Below, piece by piece: positions 26,206-33,693 of a stretch of DNA of 64,000 nt (positions are counted from its first letter, which is position 1; each line of letters opens with the position of its first letter). Made by a program: the position numbers and the translations under genes. The stretch is from JAJPHF01 sp035293805. GTDB lineage: Bacteria; Chloroflexota; UBA6077; JAJPHF01. The notes beneath the pieces were generated by a model. That model saw nothing but the letters and a program-made list of their open reading frames with translations, was not told the origin of the DNA and did no database searches. The DNA lies in contig DATGMD010000025.1 in assembly GCA_035293805.1 (NCBI GenBank), forward strand, positions 1-64,000, in the 5' to 3' direction.

Positions 26206-26272
26206 TTAGCGATCAGCGATCAGCCGTCAGCTATCAGCTACCGTCTGCTGATGGCTGACGGCTGATCGCTAA
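26206..26272. repeat. Palindromic repeat with tandem GATCAGC motif
   Basis: Arms 26216-26231 (GCGATCAGCCGTCAGC) and 26254-26269 are perfectly complementary across a 22-nt loop; GATCAGC is duplicated on the left. The right half encodes the last codons of the LigB-type gene. Similar 'ATCAGC' palindromes are common mobile intergenic repeats in GC-rich genomes. Confidence 0.65.
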
Positions 26273-27311
26273 ACAGGGCCAGCACCTTGTTGGAGTTGAA
26301 GAGATAGCTCTGCACGAACGACGTCATCTCGGCCCGGCGCCCCGCCATCGCCCCGGCGAGGCACACCCAGTTCAGCATCTCGTGCTGGCCGGAGGCTTGC
26401 ATGTCGCGCGGGTCGAGATCGCGCCAGCGATGACACTCGCCCGCCTCCAGCTCGGCGTAGCGGCGCCGGTCGGCCTCGACGTCGGGGTAGAGGTAGTGGT
26501 GCTTGGCCGTCAGCGTGCCGTGCGACCAGCTCGACGAGCCGATCACCGCCGCCCGCCACGGGCTGTCGGCGATGATCTCGGCCACCCGCTTGCCCAGATC
26601 GTAGCAGCGCCAGGGCGGCGGCGCCGGCGGGGGGCGCACGGGCGCGTCCGCGGCCCCCGGCCGGTCCGCGGGCGGCACGCGCAGGCTGCTGCCGTAGCAG
26701 TTCACATGGAACGGGACCACCGGGTAGTCGAAGCCGCGACGGTCGTAGTCCAGGTAGAGGACCGTGCGGGTGTGCGCGTGCCCGAGCGTGGCGCTGTGGT
26801 GCATGCGGTAGGCGGTCGCCACGTCGAAGCCGCTCTCGATCAGCCCGTGCGCCAGGTGGTTCGCCGCCGCCTGGTGGCCGCGCAGCCGCACGACCGTGTC
26901 CGTCGGCGCGTCCCAGACGTTCGCGCTGGCGCCGAGCCCGCGGCTCGCCTGGAACGGCGCGATCGTCACCTCGTCGAGGGCGTAGACGCAGAAGGCGGGC
27001 AGCACGTCTACCTGGAAGTTCTCGTACTGGTCGTCGCCCCAGATCAGCACGAAGTCCGGCTGGAAGGCATCGAGCGCCGCGCGGGCGGCGCGGAAGCCGG
27101 CGAGCAGCTCCGCGCGGTGGCGCCGTGCCGCCGTCAGCCCCTCGTCCGCGCCCCACTCGGCTTGCATCGGCGCCGGCCAGTTGCGCGGGTCGCGCAGCGC
27201 CGCGGGCGTGCGCTCGCTGCGCAGGGTGCGGCGCAGCACGTTCGCCATCGCCTCGTCGGTGAACTGCAAGTGCGGCGCGTGGGTACAGCCGATGCCCAGG
27301 ACGGCGCCCAT
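26238..27311 (-). CDS. Class III extradiol ring-cleavage dioxygenase, LigB-type
   Basis: LigB-like catalytic subunit, 357 aa, expected to cleave a catecholic ring next to a hydroxyl using Fe(II). N-terminal 'GIGCTHAPHL' supplies the first metal histidine (H11), H65 is a candidate second ligand, then 'IWGDDQYENF' and the 'SSSWSHGTLT' segment with the catalytic-type histidine. Start ATG at 27311 lies 23 bp after the PqqC-like stop. The final residues after 'YLFNSNKVLAL' are encoded by a palindromic repeat and are probably not original. Substrate unknown; protocatechuate-like compounds are plausible. Confidence 0.88.
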   Translation of the reverse strand: MGAVLGIGCTHAPHLQFTDEAMANVLRRTLRSERTPAALRDPRNWPAPMQAEWGADEGLTAARRHRAELLAGFRAARAALDAFQPDFVLIWGDDQYENFQVDVLPAFCVYALDEVTIAPFQASRGLGASANVWDAPTDTVVRLRGHQAAANHLAHGLIESGFDVATAYRMHHSATLGHAHTRTVLYLDYDRRGFDYPVVPFHVNCYGSSLRVPPADRPGAADAPVRPPPAPPPWRCYDLGKRVAEIIADSPWRAAVIGSSSWSHGTLTAKHHYLYPDVEADRRRYAELEAGECHRWRDLDPRDMQASGQHEMLNWVCLAGAMAGRRAEMTSFVQSYLFNSNKVLALFSDQPSAISRR

Positions 27312-27334
27312 CTTCTCACCTCGCCGCAGGAAAC

Positions 27335-28135
27335 CTACACCCCGGCGGGCTCTGCCGCCATGACCGCCTGCTGGTAGGCGTCGTAGCTGAGCCACTGCTT
27401 CGCCTGTGAGCGCTTGTGGTGCAGCCAGATCTCGCGCTGCACCTCGGGCGTCGTGGCGCGGCTGATGATGATCTCGCGGCCGATCTGGCTGTGGTCCTCG
27501 TCGGCCTCCTCGTGCGCCTGGAACCACACGGTCGCCTCGCGCGGCACGCCGTACTTCTCGACCAGCGCCCAGCCCCACATCGGGAACACGATCGAGCTGA
27601 CGCGCTCGCCCATCCGCATGTTCGCCGGCAGGCCACCGATCCGCTGGCTCAGCGAGCGGTAGCGCTCCGCCTCCAGGATCACCTGGGTGAGTGGCGTCGG
27701 CTCCGAGGTCTCAATCTCCTGGCGCGTGAGGCCCAGCCCCTCGCCGAAGCGCAGCCACAGCTCCGGGTGGCTGTCGCCCACGCCAGCCACCCCCGCCTCG
27801 GACGCCACGACGCGTGCCTGCTTCTTCATCTCGTCCAGCGTGGCGGCGGTGGCGAGGATCATCGCGTCGTTGCGGATCGTCTGGACCTTGTCGTGGAAGC
27901 CTTCCTTCGCCCACGCCTGGAGCTGCCGGCGGGTGTACTCACCGCGCATCAGCCGCAGGATGAACGGGTGCAGGACCTTGGCCGAGTGCTCCAAGACGGC
28001 GTCGGCGATGGCGTCGGCGAACTGCTCGGGCGCCAGGAAGCGCTCGGGCGGCGGCGGGAACTCGGGCATGGCCCGCAACGGCGCCGTGTCGTAGATGCGC
28101 TGTACGCGCTCGCGCAGCGCGGCCATCGTTGCCAT
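27335..28135 (-). CDS. PqqC/TenA-like (haem-oxygenase-fold) iron-containing redox protein
   Basis: 266 aa, all-helical, resembling PqqC/TenA-fold proteins annotated as iron-containing redox enzymes: 'HPFILRLMRGEYTRRQLQAWAKEGF' then 'EHSAKVLH' and 'AHEEADEDHSQIGREII', giving His/Glu residues suited to a metal site. Start ATG at 28135 with GGGAGGTG upstream. Immediately upstream of the LigB gene on the same strand, so probably co-transcribed. Such proteins carry out diverse O2-dependent oxidations; this one may act on the same aromatic intermediate. The specific reaction is not known. Confidence 0.82.
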   Translation of the reverse strand: MATMAALRERVQRIYDTAPLRAMPEFPPPPERFLAPEQFADAIADAVLEHSAKVLHPFILRLMRGEYTRRQLQAWAKEGFHDKVQTIRNDAMILATAATLDEMKKQARVVASEAGVAGVGDSHPELWLRFGEGLGLTRQEIETSEPTPLTQVILEAERYRSLSQRIGGLPANMRMGERVSSIVFPMWGWALVEKYGVPREATVWFQAHEEADEDHSQIGREIIISRATTPEVQREIWLHHKRSQAKQWLSYDAYQQAVMAAEPAGV

Positions 28136-28210
28136 CGGTCACACCTCCCTCGCCACCGCGCCGGCCGGCCCCGCCGAAATCGCGGCCAGTGTAGCACACT
28201 CGCTTGTCGG

Positions 28211-29137
28211 TTAGTCGCCCAATGCCGCGAGCAGCGCCGCGATGAAGCCCTCGGCCTCCAGCTCGCGCAGCCAGTGCAGGTCCCAGACGCTCAGCGGGTT
28301 CATCTGCCCGGCGCCGCCGTACTGCGCCGTCGCGATCTCGTACATGTTCGCCACCGCCTCGGGCGTCGGGTACGGCGGCACCTGGAGATCGTCCACGATC
28401 GCGTCGAACTGCCGCTCCAGCTCGGCCGCGTCGGTCAGCCGCATACGCCGCATCGGCTCGCCGCGCGCGATCGCCAGCGCGTCCGCGCGCCGCAGCCGCA
28501 GCAAGGCGAGCGCGTGGACGACGCTCTGCACGTAGCGCCGCATCACGTCGGGGTGGGCCGCGGCGTAGCGCGTCAGACAGGCCTGGCTATAGTGCCCCAC
28601 GACCTCGACATCGGGCGCGTCCAGCACCTTCAGGCCCGCCGTCAGCGCGGGCGGCAGGTAGAGCCGCGAGATGAACGCGGCGGCGCACGTCCCGTCGGCC
28701 ACCGTTCGCCACTGGCCCCAGCGGCCCACGTCCTCGTCGCGCACGATCGTCGTGGCGACCTGTCCCTCCAGGCCCATCTTCCGCAGGCGCAGCATGATGG
28801 CGTGGGGCCGGCCGTGCGAGCGAATGGCGATGGTCGTGCCGCGCAGCGCCGCCACGTCCTGCACGTCGGGCCGCACCACCAGCTCCAGGCCGTTGCGCAG
28901 CACCGGCGCGCAGAACATGCTCACCTGCCGGGCGCGGGTCGGGTCGCCGTAGAGGTACTCCAGGTGCTCGATGATGACGTCGCACGCCTCGTCGAAGAGC
29001 GCGGCCTCGTACTCGCGGGTGCCCTTGATCTGCAGCACCTCGACGTCGAGCGCGTAGTGCGCCCGCGCCATGGCCTGGATGCAGAAGATCACCGGCGTGC
29101 GGTCGTCGTCGCGGTAGGCCAGGCGAACGCGGTCCAC
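28211..29137 (-). CDS. Periplasmic-binding-protein-fold protein without signal peptide (NMT1 / dihydroxyphthalate decarboxylase-like)
   Basis: 308 aa, starting directly with the fold ('MDRVRLAYRDDDRTPVIFC') and lacking a signal sequence or lipobox, hence cytoplasmic. It contains 'EYEAALFDEACDVIIEHLEYL' and 'DVGRWGQWRTVADGTCAAAF', the latter shared with the protein at 59177. PBP-fold cytoplasmic enzymes include 4,5-dihydroxyphthalate decarboxylase (Pht5) and NMT1/THI5, so an enzyme is more likely than a transport component. GTG start at 29137 with GAGGAA upstream and a promoter at 29218. Similarity to Pht5 is inferred from fold and context. Confidence 0.75.
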   Translation of the reverse strand: MDRVRLAYRDDDRTPVIFCIQAMARAHYALDVEVLQIKGTREYEAALFDEACDVIIEHLEYLYGDPTRARQVSMFCAPVLRNGLELVVRPDVQDVAALRGTTIAIRSHGRPHAIMLRLRKMGLEGQVATTIVRDEDVGRWGQWRTVADGTCAAAFISRLYLPPALTAGLKVLDAPDVEVVGHYSQACLTRYAAAHPDVMRRYVQSVVHALALLRLRRADALAIARGEPMRRMRLTDAAELERQFDAIVDDLQVPPYPTPEAVANMYEIATAQYGGAGQMNPLSVWDLHWLRELEAEGFIAALLAALGD

Positions 29138-29217
29138 GGCGCTTCCTCAGCGTTTGGCGAGCGCGGCCCGGGGGCCGCGCGACGAGCCCTGCCCGCTCAG
29201 CACAATGATCGGGCGGT

Positions 29218-29246
29218 ACTATGCCCCCGCGCGGTGGGCCTGTCAA
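29218..29246 (-). promoter_or_regulatory. Promoter of the cytosolic PBP-fold gene
   Basis: Minus-strand TTGACA (29241-29246), a 17-bp spacer and CATAGT (29218-29223), about 80 bp before the GTG start. Confidence 0.6.
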
Positions 29247-29372
29247 GCGGCTGGCAGTCGCGGCGCTGAGGACTACATTATCATTGGCATCATTGGCGGG
29301 CCGCGGTACTCAGCCCGCTACGCTCGGCAGGCGCCTCACGGCGCAAATAGTGCCCACGGTCAGAGGGGTGCG

Positions 29373-30452
29373 ATGAATTGGCGAGGCGCGCATCGCGGGC
29401 AGGCGCTGCTGGCAGGATGGCTCGGATTGGTACTCACCGTGGCGTGCGCGCCGACCAGCGCGGGACGCGCCCCGGCAGCCGCGCCGGCCGGGGTAGCCTC
29501 CGGAGGGACCGCGGACGTAGCGGCCAGTGCCGCGCCCGCCAGCCTGACCCAGGTGCGGATGGGCGTGACCGGCCACTCGCCCACCTACTGGCACGCTTAC
29601 ATCGCCACCCGGAAGGGCTTCTTCGCCCAGGAGGGGCTCGACTTCGACACGATCGTCATCCCATCGTCGGTGACGCAGACCCAGGCGCTCATCGCCGGCG
29701 ACGTGAACTTCAACTCCTACTCGGTGGACTCCGTGGCGAAGGCGGTCGTCGGCGGGGCGCCGCTCAAGCTGATCGGCTCGGCGCAGGAGGTGCCGAACTT
29801 CCTACTGATCGTGGACCACGACATCACCACCTGGAACGACCTGCGGGGCAAGACGCTGGGCGCTGGCTCGCCCGGTGGCTACTACGACATCGTGCTGCGC
29901 GCGATGCTCGCCGCGAACGGCTTGCAGCCGGGCGACTACGAGCTACGCAGCATCGGCAACTCGTCGCTGCGCCTGCCGGCGATCCAGACTGGCCAGATCG
30001 CGGGCGCGATCATGGGCGACCCCGACGCGTTCGTGGCGCGGTCGGCTGGCTACCAGCCGCTCGGGTCGGTCCACGACTACGTTCACGACGTGCAGTACAC
30101 CGGCTACGCGATCGCCGACGAGTGGGGCAAGGCGCACGAGGCGCTGGTGGTGGGGTTCCTGCGGGGCATCCTGCGTGCCATCGCCTGGATCAACGACCCG
30201 GCCAACAAGGACGAGGCGGAGCGCATCTACGGCGAGATCACTGGGCTCGGCGGCCCGTACCTCGACGACATCTACGACCAGATGGTGACCCAGAAGATGC
30301 TGTCCACGACGGCCCGCCCGAACATGAAGGGGCTGGAGAACATCACCAACCTGGCGTACCAGCAGGGCAGCCTGAACTTCGCCCCGCCGCTCGACACCTG
30401 GGTAGACATGAGCTACCTGGACAAGGCGATCGACCAGCAGCGCAGGCACTGA
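29373..30452 (+). CDS. ABC transporter substrate-binding lipoprotein, NMT1-like
   Basis: Binding protein of 359 aa. Lipobox 'LTVACAP'; mature part 'VRMGVTGHSPTYWHAYIATRKGFFAQEGLDFDT'. Belongs to a subgroup with 45886 and 55842, sharing 'VGGAPLKLI', 'WNDLRGKTLGAGSPGGYYDI', 'YTGYAIADEWGKA' and 'WVDMSYLDKA'. ATG 29373 follows AGAGGGG. A weak promoter candidate, TTGGCA-17-TACTCA, ends at 29312. Ligand unknown. Confidence 0.9.
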   Translation: MNWRGAHRGQALLAGWLGLVLTVACAPTSAGRAPAAAPAGVASGGTADVAASAAPASLTQVRMGVTGHSPTYWHAYIATRKGFFAQEGLDFDTIVIPSSVTQTQALIAGDVNFNSYSVDSVAKAVVGGAPLKLIGSAQEVPNFLLIVDHDITTWNDLRGKTLGAGSPGGYYDIVLRAMLAANGLQPGDYELRSIGNSSLRLPAIQTGQIAGAIMGDPDAFVARSAGYQPLGSVHDYVHDVQYTGYAIADEWGKAHEALVVGFLRGILRAIAWINDPANKDEAERIYGEITGLGGPYLDDIYDQMVTQKMLSTTARPNMKGLENITNLAYQQGSLNFAPPLDTWVDMSYLDKAIDQQRRH

Positions 30453-30473
30453 CAAGGCCAGGCAGAGCCGAAA

Positions 30474-30848
30474 TCAGCCCACCGTGGACGCCGGCTCGAG
30501 GCCGCGTACGCGAGCCAGCAGGACCTCCAGCGCCGAGCGGAGCCCGGGCAGGTGGGCGAGGACTTGCTGCCAGGTGGCCTCCTCCGCCTCGGTGGCCTCG
30601 GCGACGACCCAATCGTCCACCGCACGCAACAAGCGCAGGAGCGCCGGCAGCTGGTCGTCGGACAGTTTGCTGGCGAGCGCCAGGGCCTGCACAGCTAGGT
30701 CAGACGGGTAGCTCGTGATGGCGTAGCACGCGAGCTCGCGGAGCGGAGCCGAGGCCGGCCCGCCGGTTGGTGCCGCGGCGTTTTCGGGCGGGAGTACAGC
30801 CGGTTGCTCGGGGACGATCCCGTTGGCGGACTGTGCGCGGTGAATCAT
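30474..30848 (-). CDS. Hypothetical small helical protein
   Basis: 124 aa, no recognised family. A Pro/Ala-rich N-terminal 35 residues is followed by a helical region with 'YAITSYPSDLAVQALALASKL' and 'LPALLRLLRAVDDWVVAEA'. GGAGGT lies 6 nt before the ATG at 30848, which supports a real gene. It overlaps no other gene and ends 21 bp after the convergent binding-protein stop. No signal peptide or membrane helix. Confidence 0.6.
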   Translation of the reverse strand: MIHRAQSANGIVPEQPAVLPPENAAAPTGGPASAPLRELACYAITSYPSDLAVQALALASKLSDDQLPALLRLLRAVDDWVVAEATEAEEATWQQVLAHLPGLRSALEVLLARVRGLEPASTVG

Positions 30849-30953
30849 CAGCTACCTCCAGCGGTAGCGTAGTACGACCGGACGCGGGCGACCACGCTTT
30901 GCGCCCCGGCTGTAAGAGGGTTGTGCCGTCCGCAGGACGCGGGTAGCCGTGCG

Positions 30954-31847
30954 TTATTGCCAGAGCGCGAATCCCATCGCGCAGCCGACGCCGGTGGGCG
31001 CGCGGTAGAGCGGCTGGTACTCCAGCACTGCCGCCGGCCGGTCCAGGGCGCCCGCCGCCACGATCCAGTTGCGGATCTCCGACGTGCCCTCAACCAGCGC
31101 GGCCGCGGCCAGACTCGCCAGGTAGCCGAGGTCGTTGCGCTCCAGCGCCGCCAGCACGCCGTGGTCGAGCGCCTCGTCGATCTTCGTGTGGAGGCCGCCC
31201 GAGGCGACCACGACCACCCGCCCCCCGCCATCGTGGTCGCGCAGCGCGGCCGCCAGCGCCTGCCCGAACTGCACGCAGCGCCGCGCCGACGGCGCGGGGG
31301 GGTAGTACGTGTTCACCATGATCGGCACGATACGGCACCGCGCCGTGGGCAGCAGGAACTTAAGCGGCCGGGCGAAAGCGTGGCCCAGGCCGCCCGCGTA
31401 GCGCGTCTGCCGCGAGTAGGCGGGGTCGAAGCCGCGCTCGGACAACGCCTCGACGATCGAGAGCGCCAGCGGCGCGTCCACCTCGTAGCGCGCCCGGTTC
31501 TCGGACAGCGGCTGGTCGAGGTAGCGCAGGCTGGTGCTGGCCTCCACCGCGTCGCCCAGGAAGATCGTGAACGGCGGCATGTTGTCGTCGAGCAGGTTCT
31601 CGTGCTGGTCGTCACCCACGATGACGACCGTGTCGGGCGCGAGGGCATCCAGCCGCTCCCGCAGGCGCTCGATGGCCGCGTGGCACTGGCGCCACTTCGC
31701 CCACTTGGCGTCCAGCGTCTCGCGCTCCAGCTCCGGCCGCACGGGGAGCGGGTCCCAGCTCCGCGTGTGCAGGAGCCTCCACTGGTCGGGATTGAGCATC
31801 AACTGCGGCGCGTGCGACATCGCCAGGCCGCCCACGATCTCCGCCAT
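30954..31847 (-). CDS. Class III extradiol ring-cleavage dioxygenase, LigB-type
   Basis: 297 aa LigB-like catalytic subunit. 'GGLAMSHAPQL' holds H12, equivalent to the first Fe ligand; H56 is a candidate second. 'IVGDDQHENLLDDNMPPFTIF' matches the family's 'ND...F' segment and 'VASGGLHTKIDEALDH' its catalytic histidine region. Start ATG at 31847 with GGAGGC upstream; promoter at 31892-31920. No adjacent small LigA-type subunit. Divergent from an MFS exporter. Likely cleaves a protocatechuate- or gallate-like ring, by family knowledge. Confidence 0.88.
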   Translation of the reverse strand: MAEIVGGLAMSHAPQLMLNPDQWRLLHTRSWDPLPVRPELERETLDAKWAKWRQCHAAIERLRERLDALAPDTVVIVGDDQHENLLDDNMPPFTIFLGDAVEASTSLRYLDQPLSENRARYEVDAPLALSIVEALSERGFDPAYSRQTRYAGGLGHAFARPLKFLLPTARCRIVPIMVNTYYPPAPSARRCVQFGQALAAALRDHDGGGRVVVVASGGLHTKIDEALDHGVLAALERNDLGYLASLAAAALVEGTSEIRNWIVAAGALDRPAAVLEYQPLYRAPTGVGCAMGFALWQ

Positions 31848-31891
31848 CGCGCCTTGCCTCCGGCCCTACGACCGTTCGCGTGCCCAGCGCA

Positions 31892-31920
31892 ACCATAGAC
31901 CGTCGCGTTTCCGGCGTCAA
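31892..31920 (-). promoter_or_regulatory. Promoter of the LigB-type gene at 30954-31847
   Basis: Minus-strand TTGACG (31915-31920), a 17-bp spacer and TATGGT (31892-31897), about 45 bp before the start codon. Confidence 0.6.
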
Positions 31921-31926
31921 CGACGG

Positions 31927-31955
31927 TTGCTCGCGGCGGCCGGCTCTGGTACGTT
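31927..31955 (+). promoter_or_regulatory. Promoter of the MFS gene, consistent with a leaderless mRNA
   Basis: TTGCTC (31927-31932), a 17-bp spacer and TACGTT (31950-31955). The expected transcription start, 6-7 bp after the -10, coincides with the ATG at 31962, and no ribosome-binding site is visible. Confidence 0.45.
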
Positions 31956-31961
31956 GCGGCC

Positions 31962-33230
31962 ATGATAGTCCCAGCCGCCTCCGCCCCCGATCCGGCCGGC
32001 GCCGCGCCGGACGTCGGCTCGCTCAGTCCCTGGAGCGTCCTGCGCCAGCGCGACTTCCGCCTGCTGTGCGTCGGGCTGCTCGTCTCCAACACCGGCACGC
32101 GCGTGCAGCAGCTCGCCCAGAACTGGCTGCTCTGGGAGCTGACCCACTCCGCCTGGGCGCTGGGGCTGTACGGGCTCTTCCGCACCGTCCCGTTCCTCGC
32201 CGTGTCGCTCTACGCCGGCGTGCTGGCCGACCGCCTGGACCGCCGGCACCTGCTCGTCTGGTCGAACGGCGTCAGCATGATCTACCCGCTGCTGCTCGGC
32301 GTCCTGGTGGCGCTCGGCCGGGCCGAGCCCTGGCACATCTACCTGATGGCGCTGCTCAGCGCCACGGCCGACAGCTTCGACAACCCCGCGCGCCAGGCAC
32401 TCATCCCCACGCTGGTGCCTCGCGCCCAGCTGATGTCGGCGCTGAGCCTGATGAACGGCCTGCGGCGCATCGCCACGCTCGTCGGCCCGTCGCTCGGCGG
32501 CCTGATCATCCTCTGGCTCGGGACCGCCGGGGCGTTCTACGTGAACGGGCTCAGCTACGGCGCCGTCGTGCTGGCGGCCCTGCTGATGCGCGCCCCGCTG
32601 CCCACGCCCGGCACGGCCGCCACCCGCGCCTGGAGCATGGTGCGCGAGGGGCTGGACTACGTGCGCCAGCACGAGCTGCTGGGCACGCTGCTAGCGGTCG
32701 AGACGGTCGTCACCCTCTGCACGTCGTATCAGTCGATCATGCCCGTCTTCGCCGATCAGGTGCTGGGCGTGGGCCCCGGGGGGCTGGGGCTGCTGATGTC
32801 GGCGCCGGGGCTGGGGGCCGTGGTCGGCTCCGTCACCCTGGTGTGCCGCGGCGACGTCCGCGCCAAGGGCCGCTGGCTGCTGGTGAGCGGCGGCCTGTTC
32901 GGCGTCTCGCTGCTCGCCTTCGCCGTCTCGCACAACTTCGCGCTGTCGCTGGCAGCGCTGGTGGCGGTCGGCTGCATGGACGCGGTGTACGCGGCCGTCC
33001 GTAACACGATCGTGCAGCTCGCGGCGCCGGAGGCCTTCCGTGGGCGCGTGGTGAGCGTGCAGACGATCGCCCAGCGCGGCCTCTCCCCGAGCGGCAACTT
33101 CGTGACCGGCAGCCTGGCCGCCGTCGTCGGCGCGCCGCTCGCCGTGGCGCTGCTCGGCGTGGTGACGACCGCCCTCGTCCTCTGGCGCGGCATCGCCCTG
33201 CCGGCGCTGCGCGACTACCGCGACGAGTGA
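31962..33230 (+). CDS. MFS transporter (MFS_3 / EntS-like exporter)
   Basis: 422 aa integral membrane protein with about 12 helices. It starts 'WSVLRQRDFRLLCVGLLVSNTGTRVQ', typical of the MFS_3 exporter group, and has 'GVLADRLDRRHLLVWSN' between helices 2 and 3 (the MFS signature loop) and 'NPARQALIPTLVPRAQLMSALSL'. Likely proton-driven export of a small molecule; not obviously an aromatic importer. No Shine-Dalgarno precedes ATG 31962. Divergent from the LigB gene; no partners downstream. Confidence 0.9.
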   Translation: MIVPAASAPDPAGAAPDVGSLSPWSVLRQRDFRLLCVGLLVSNTGTRVQQLAQNWLLWELTHSAWALGLYGLFRTVPFLAVSLYAGVLADRLDRRHLLVWSNGVSMIYPLLLGVLVALGRAEPWHIYLMALLSATADSFDNPARQALIPTLVPRAQLMSALSLMNGLRRIATLVGPSLGGLIILWLGTAGAFYVNGLSYGAVVLAALLMRAPLPTPGTAATRAWSMVREGLDYVRQHELLGTLLAVETVVTLCTSYQSIMPVFADQVLGVGPGGLGLLMSAPGLGAVVGSVTLVCRGDVRAKGRWLLVSGGLFGVSLLAFAVSHNFALSLAALVAVGCMDAVYAAVRNTIVQLAAPEAFRGRVVSVQTIAQRGLSPSGNFVTGSLAAVVGAPLAVALLGVVTTALVLWRGIALPALRDYRDE

Positions 33231-33401
33231 TCCCCGCCCGCGCGGCTGCCCATTGCCGCCCGCTTGCGCTAACTGGCAGCGGACCGACGAGGGGCCTCTG
33301 CTCGGCGCTTAAGCCCGTCAGGAGACAGCTACGGCGTCTGGTGGCGACGGCGCTGGCCGGTCGCCATCGCTGCCATGGATGCCACGTGGCTCTGAATCCG
33401 T

Positions 33402-33436
33402 GACGAGGGCCGCCCGTAGTGGGGGCGGCCCTCGTC
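33402..33436. terminator. Strong 14-bp hairpin between the MFS gene and the surface/RHS locus
   Basis: Arms 33402-33415 (GACGAGGGCCGCCC) and 33423-33436 with a 7-nt loop, perfectly paired. No U-tract. The rest of 33231-33693 (463 bp) shows no gene or convincing promoter; base composition drops after 33540. Confidence 0.55.
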
Positions 33437-33693
33437 CGTGAATGAGGCGATCATCTCGGACACCATTGCAGCCAGTCGCCGCGGACGCGACCGCGCGAGG
33501 GTGTTGAATCGGGGTCGAAGGCCGGCACCCGCAATGCACTGAGTTCGTGCGCCATAATCGCGGAAACTCGTGTAACGATTTTGCGAGAGGATCGTTTTAT
33601 GAGTAGACAACTGCAGCCGCTGACTGCCGCAAGAAGTATGCCATGCTGATCTAGCGCGGTAACGTTTGGCGTGGTGGAGAGCGCAGGAGCGGC

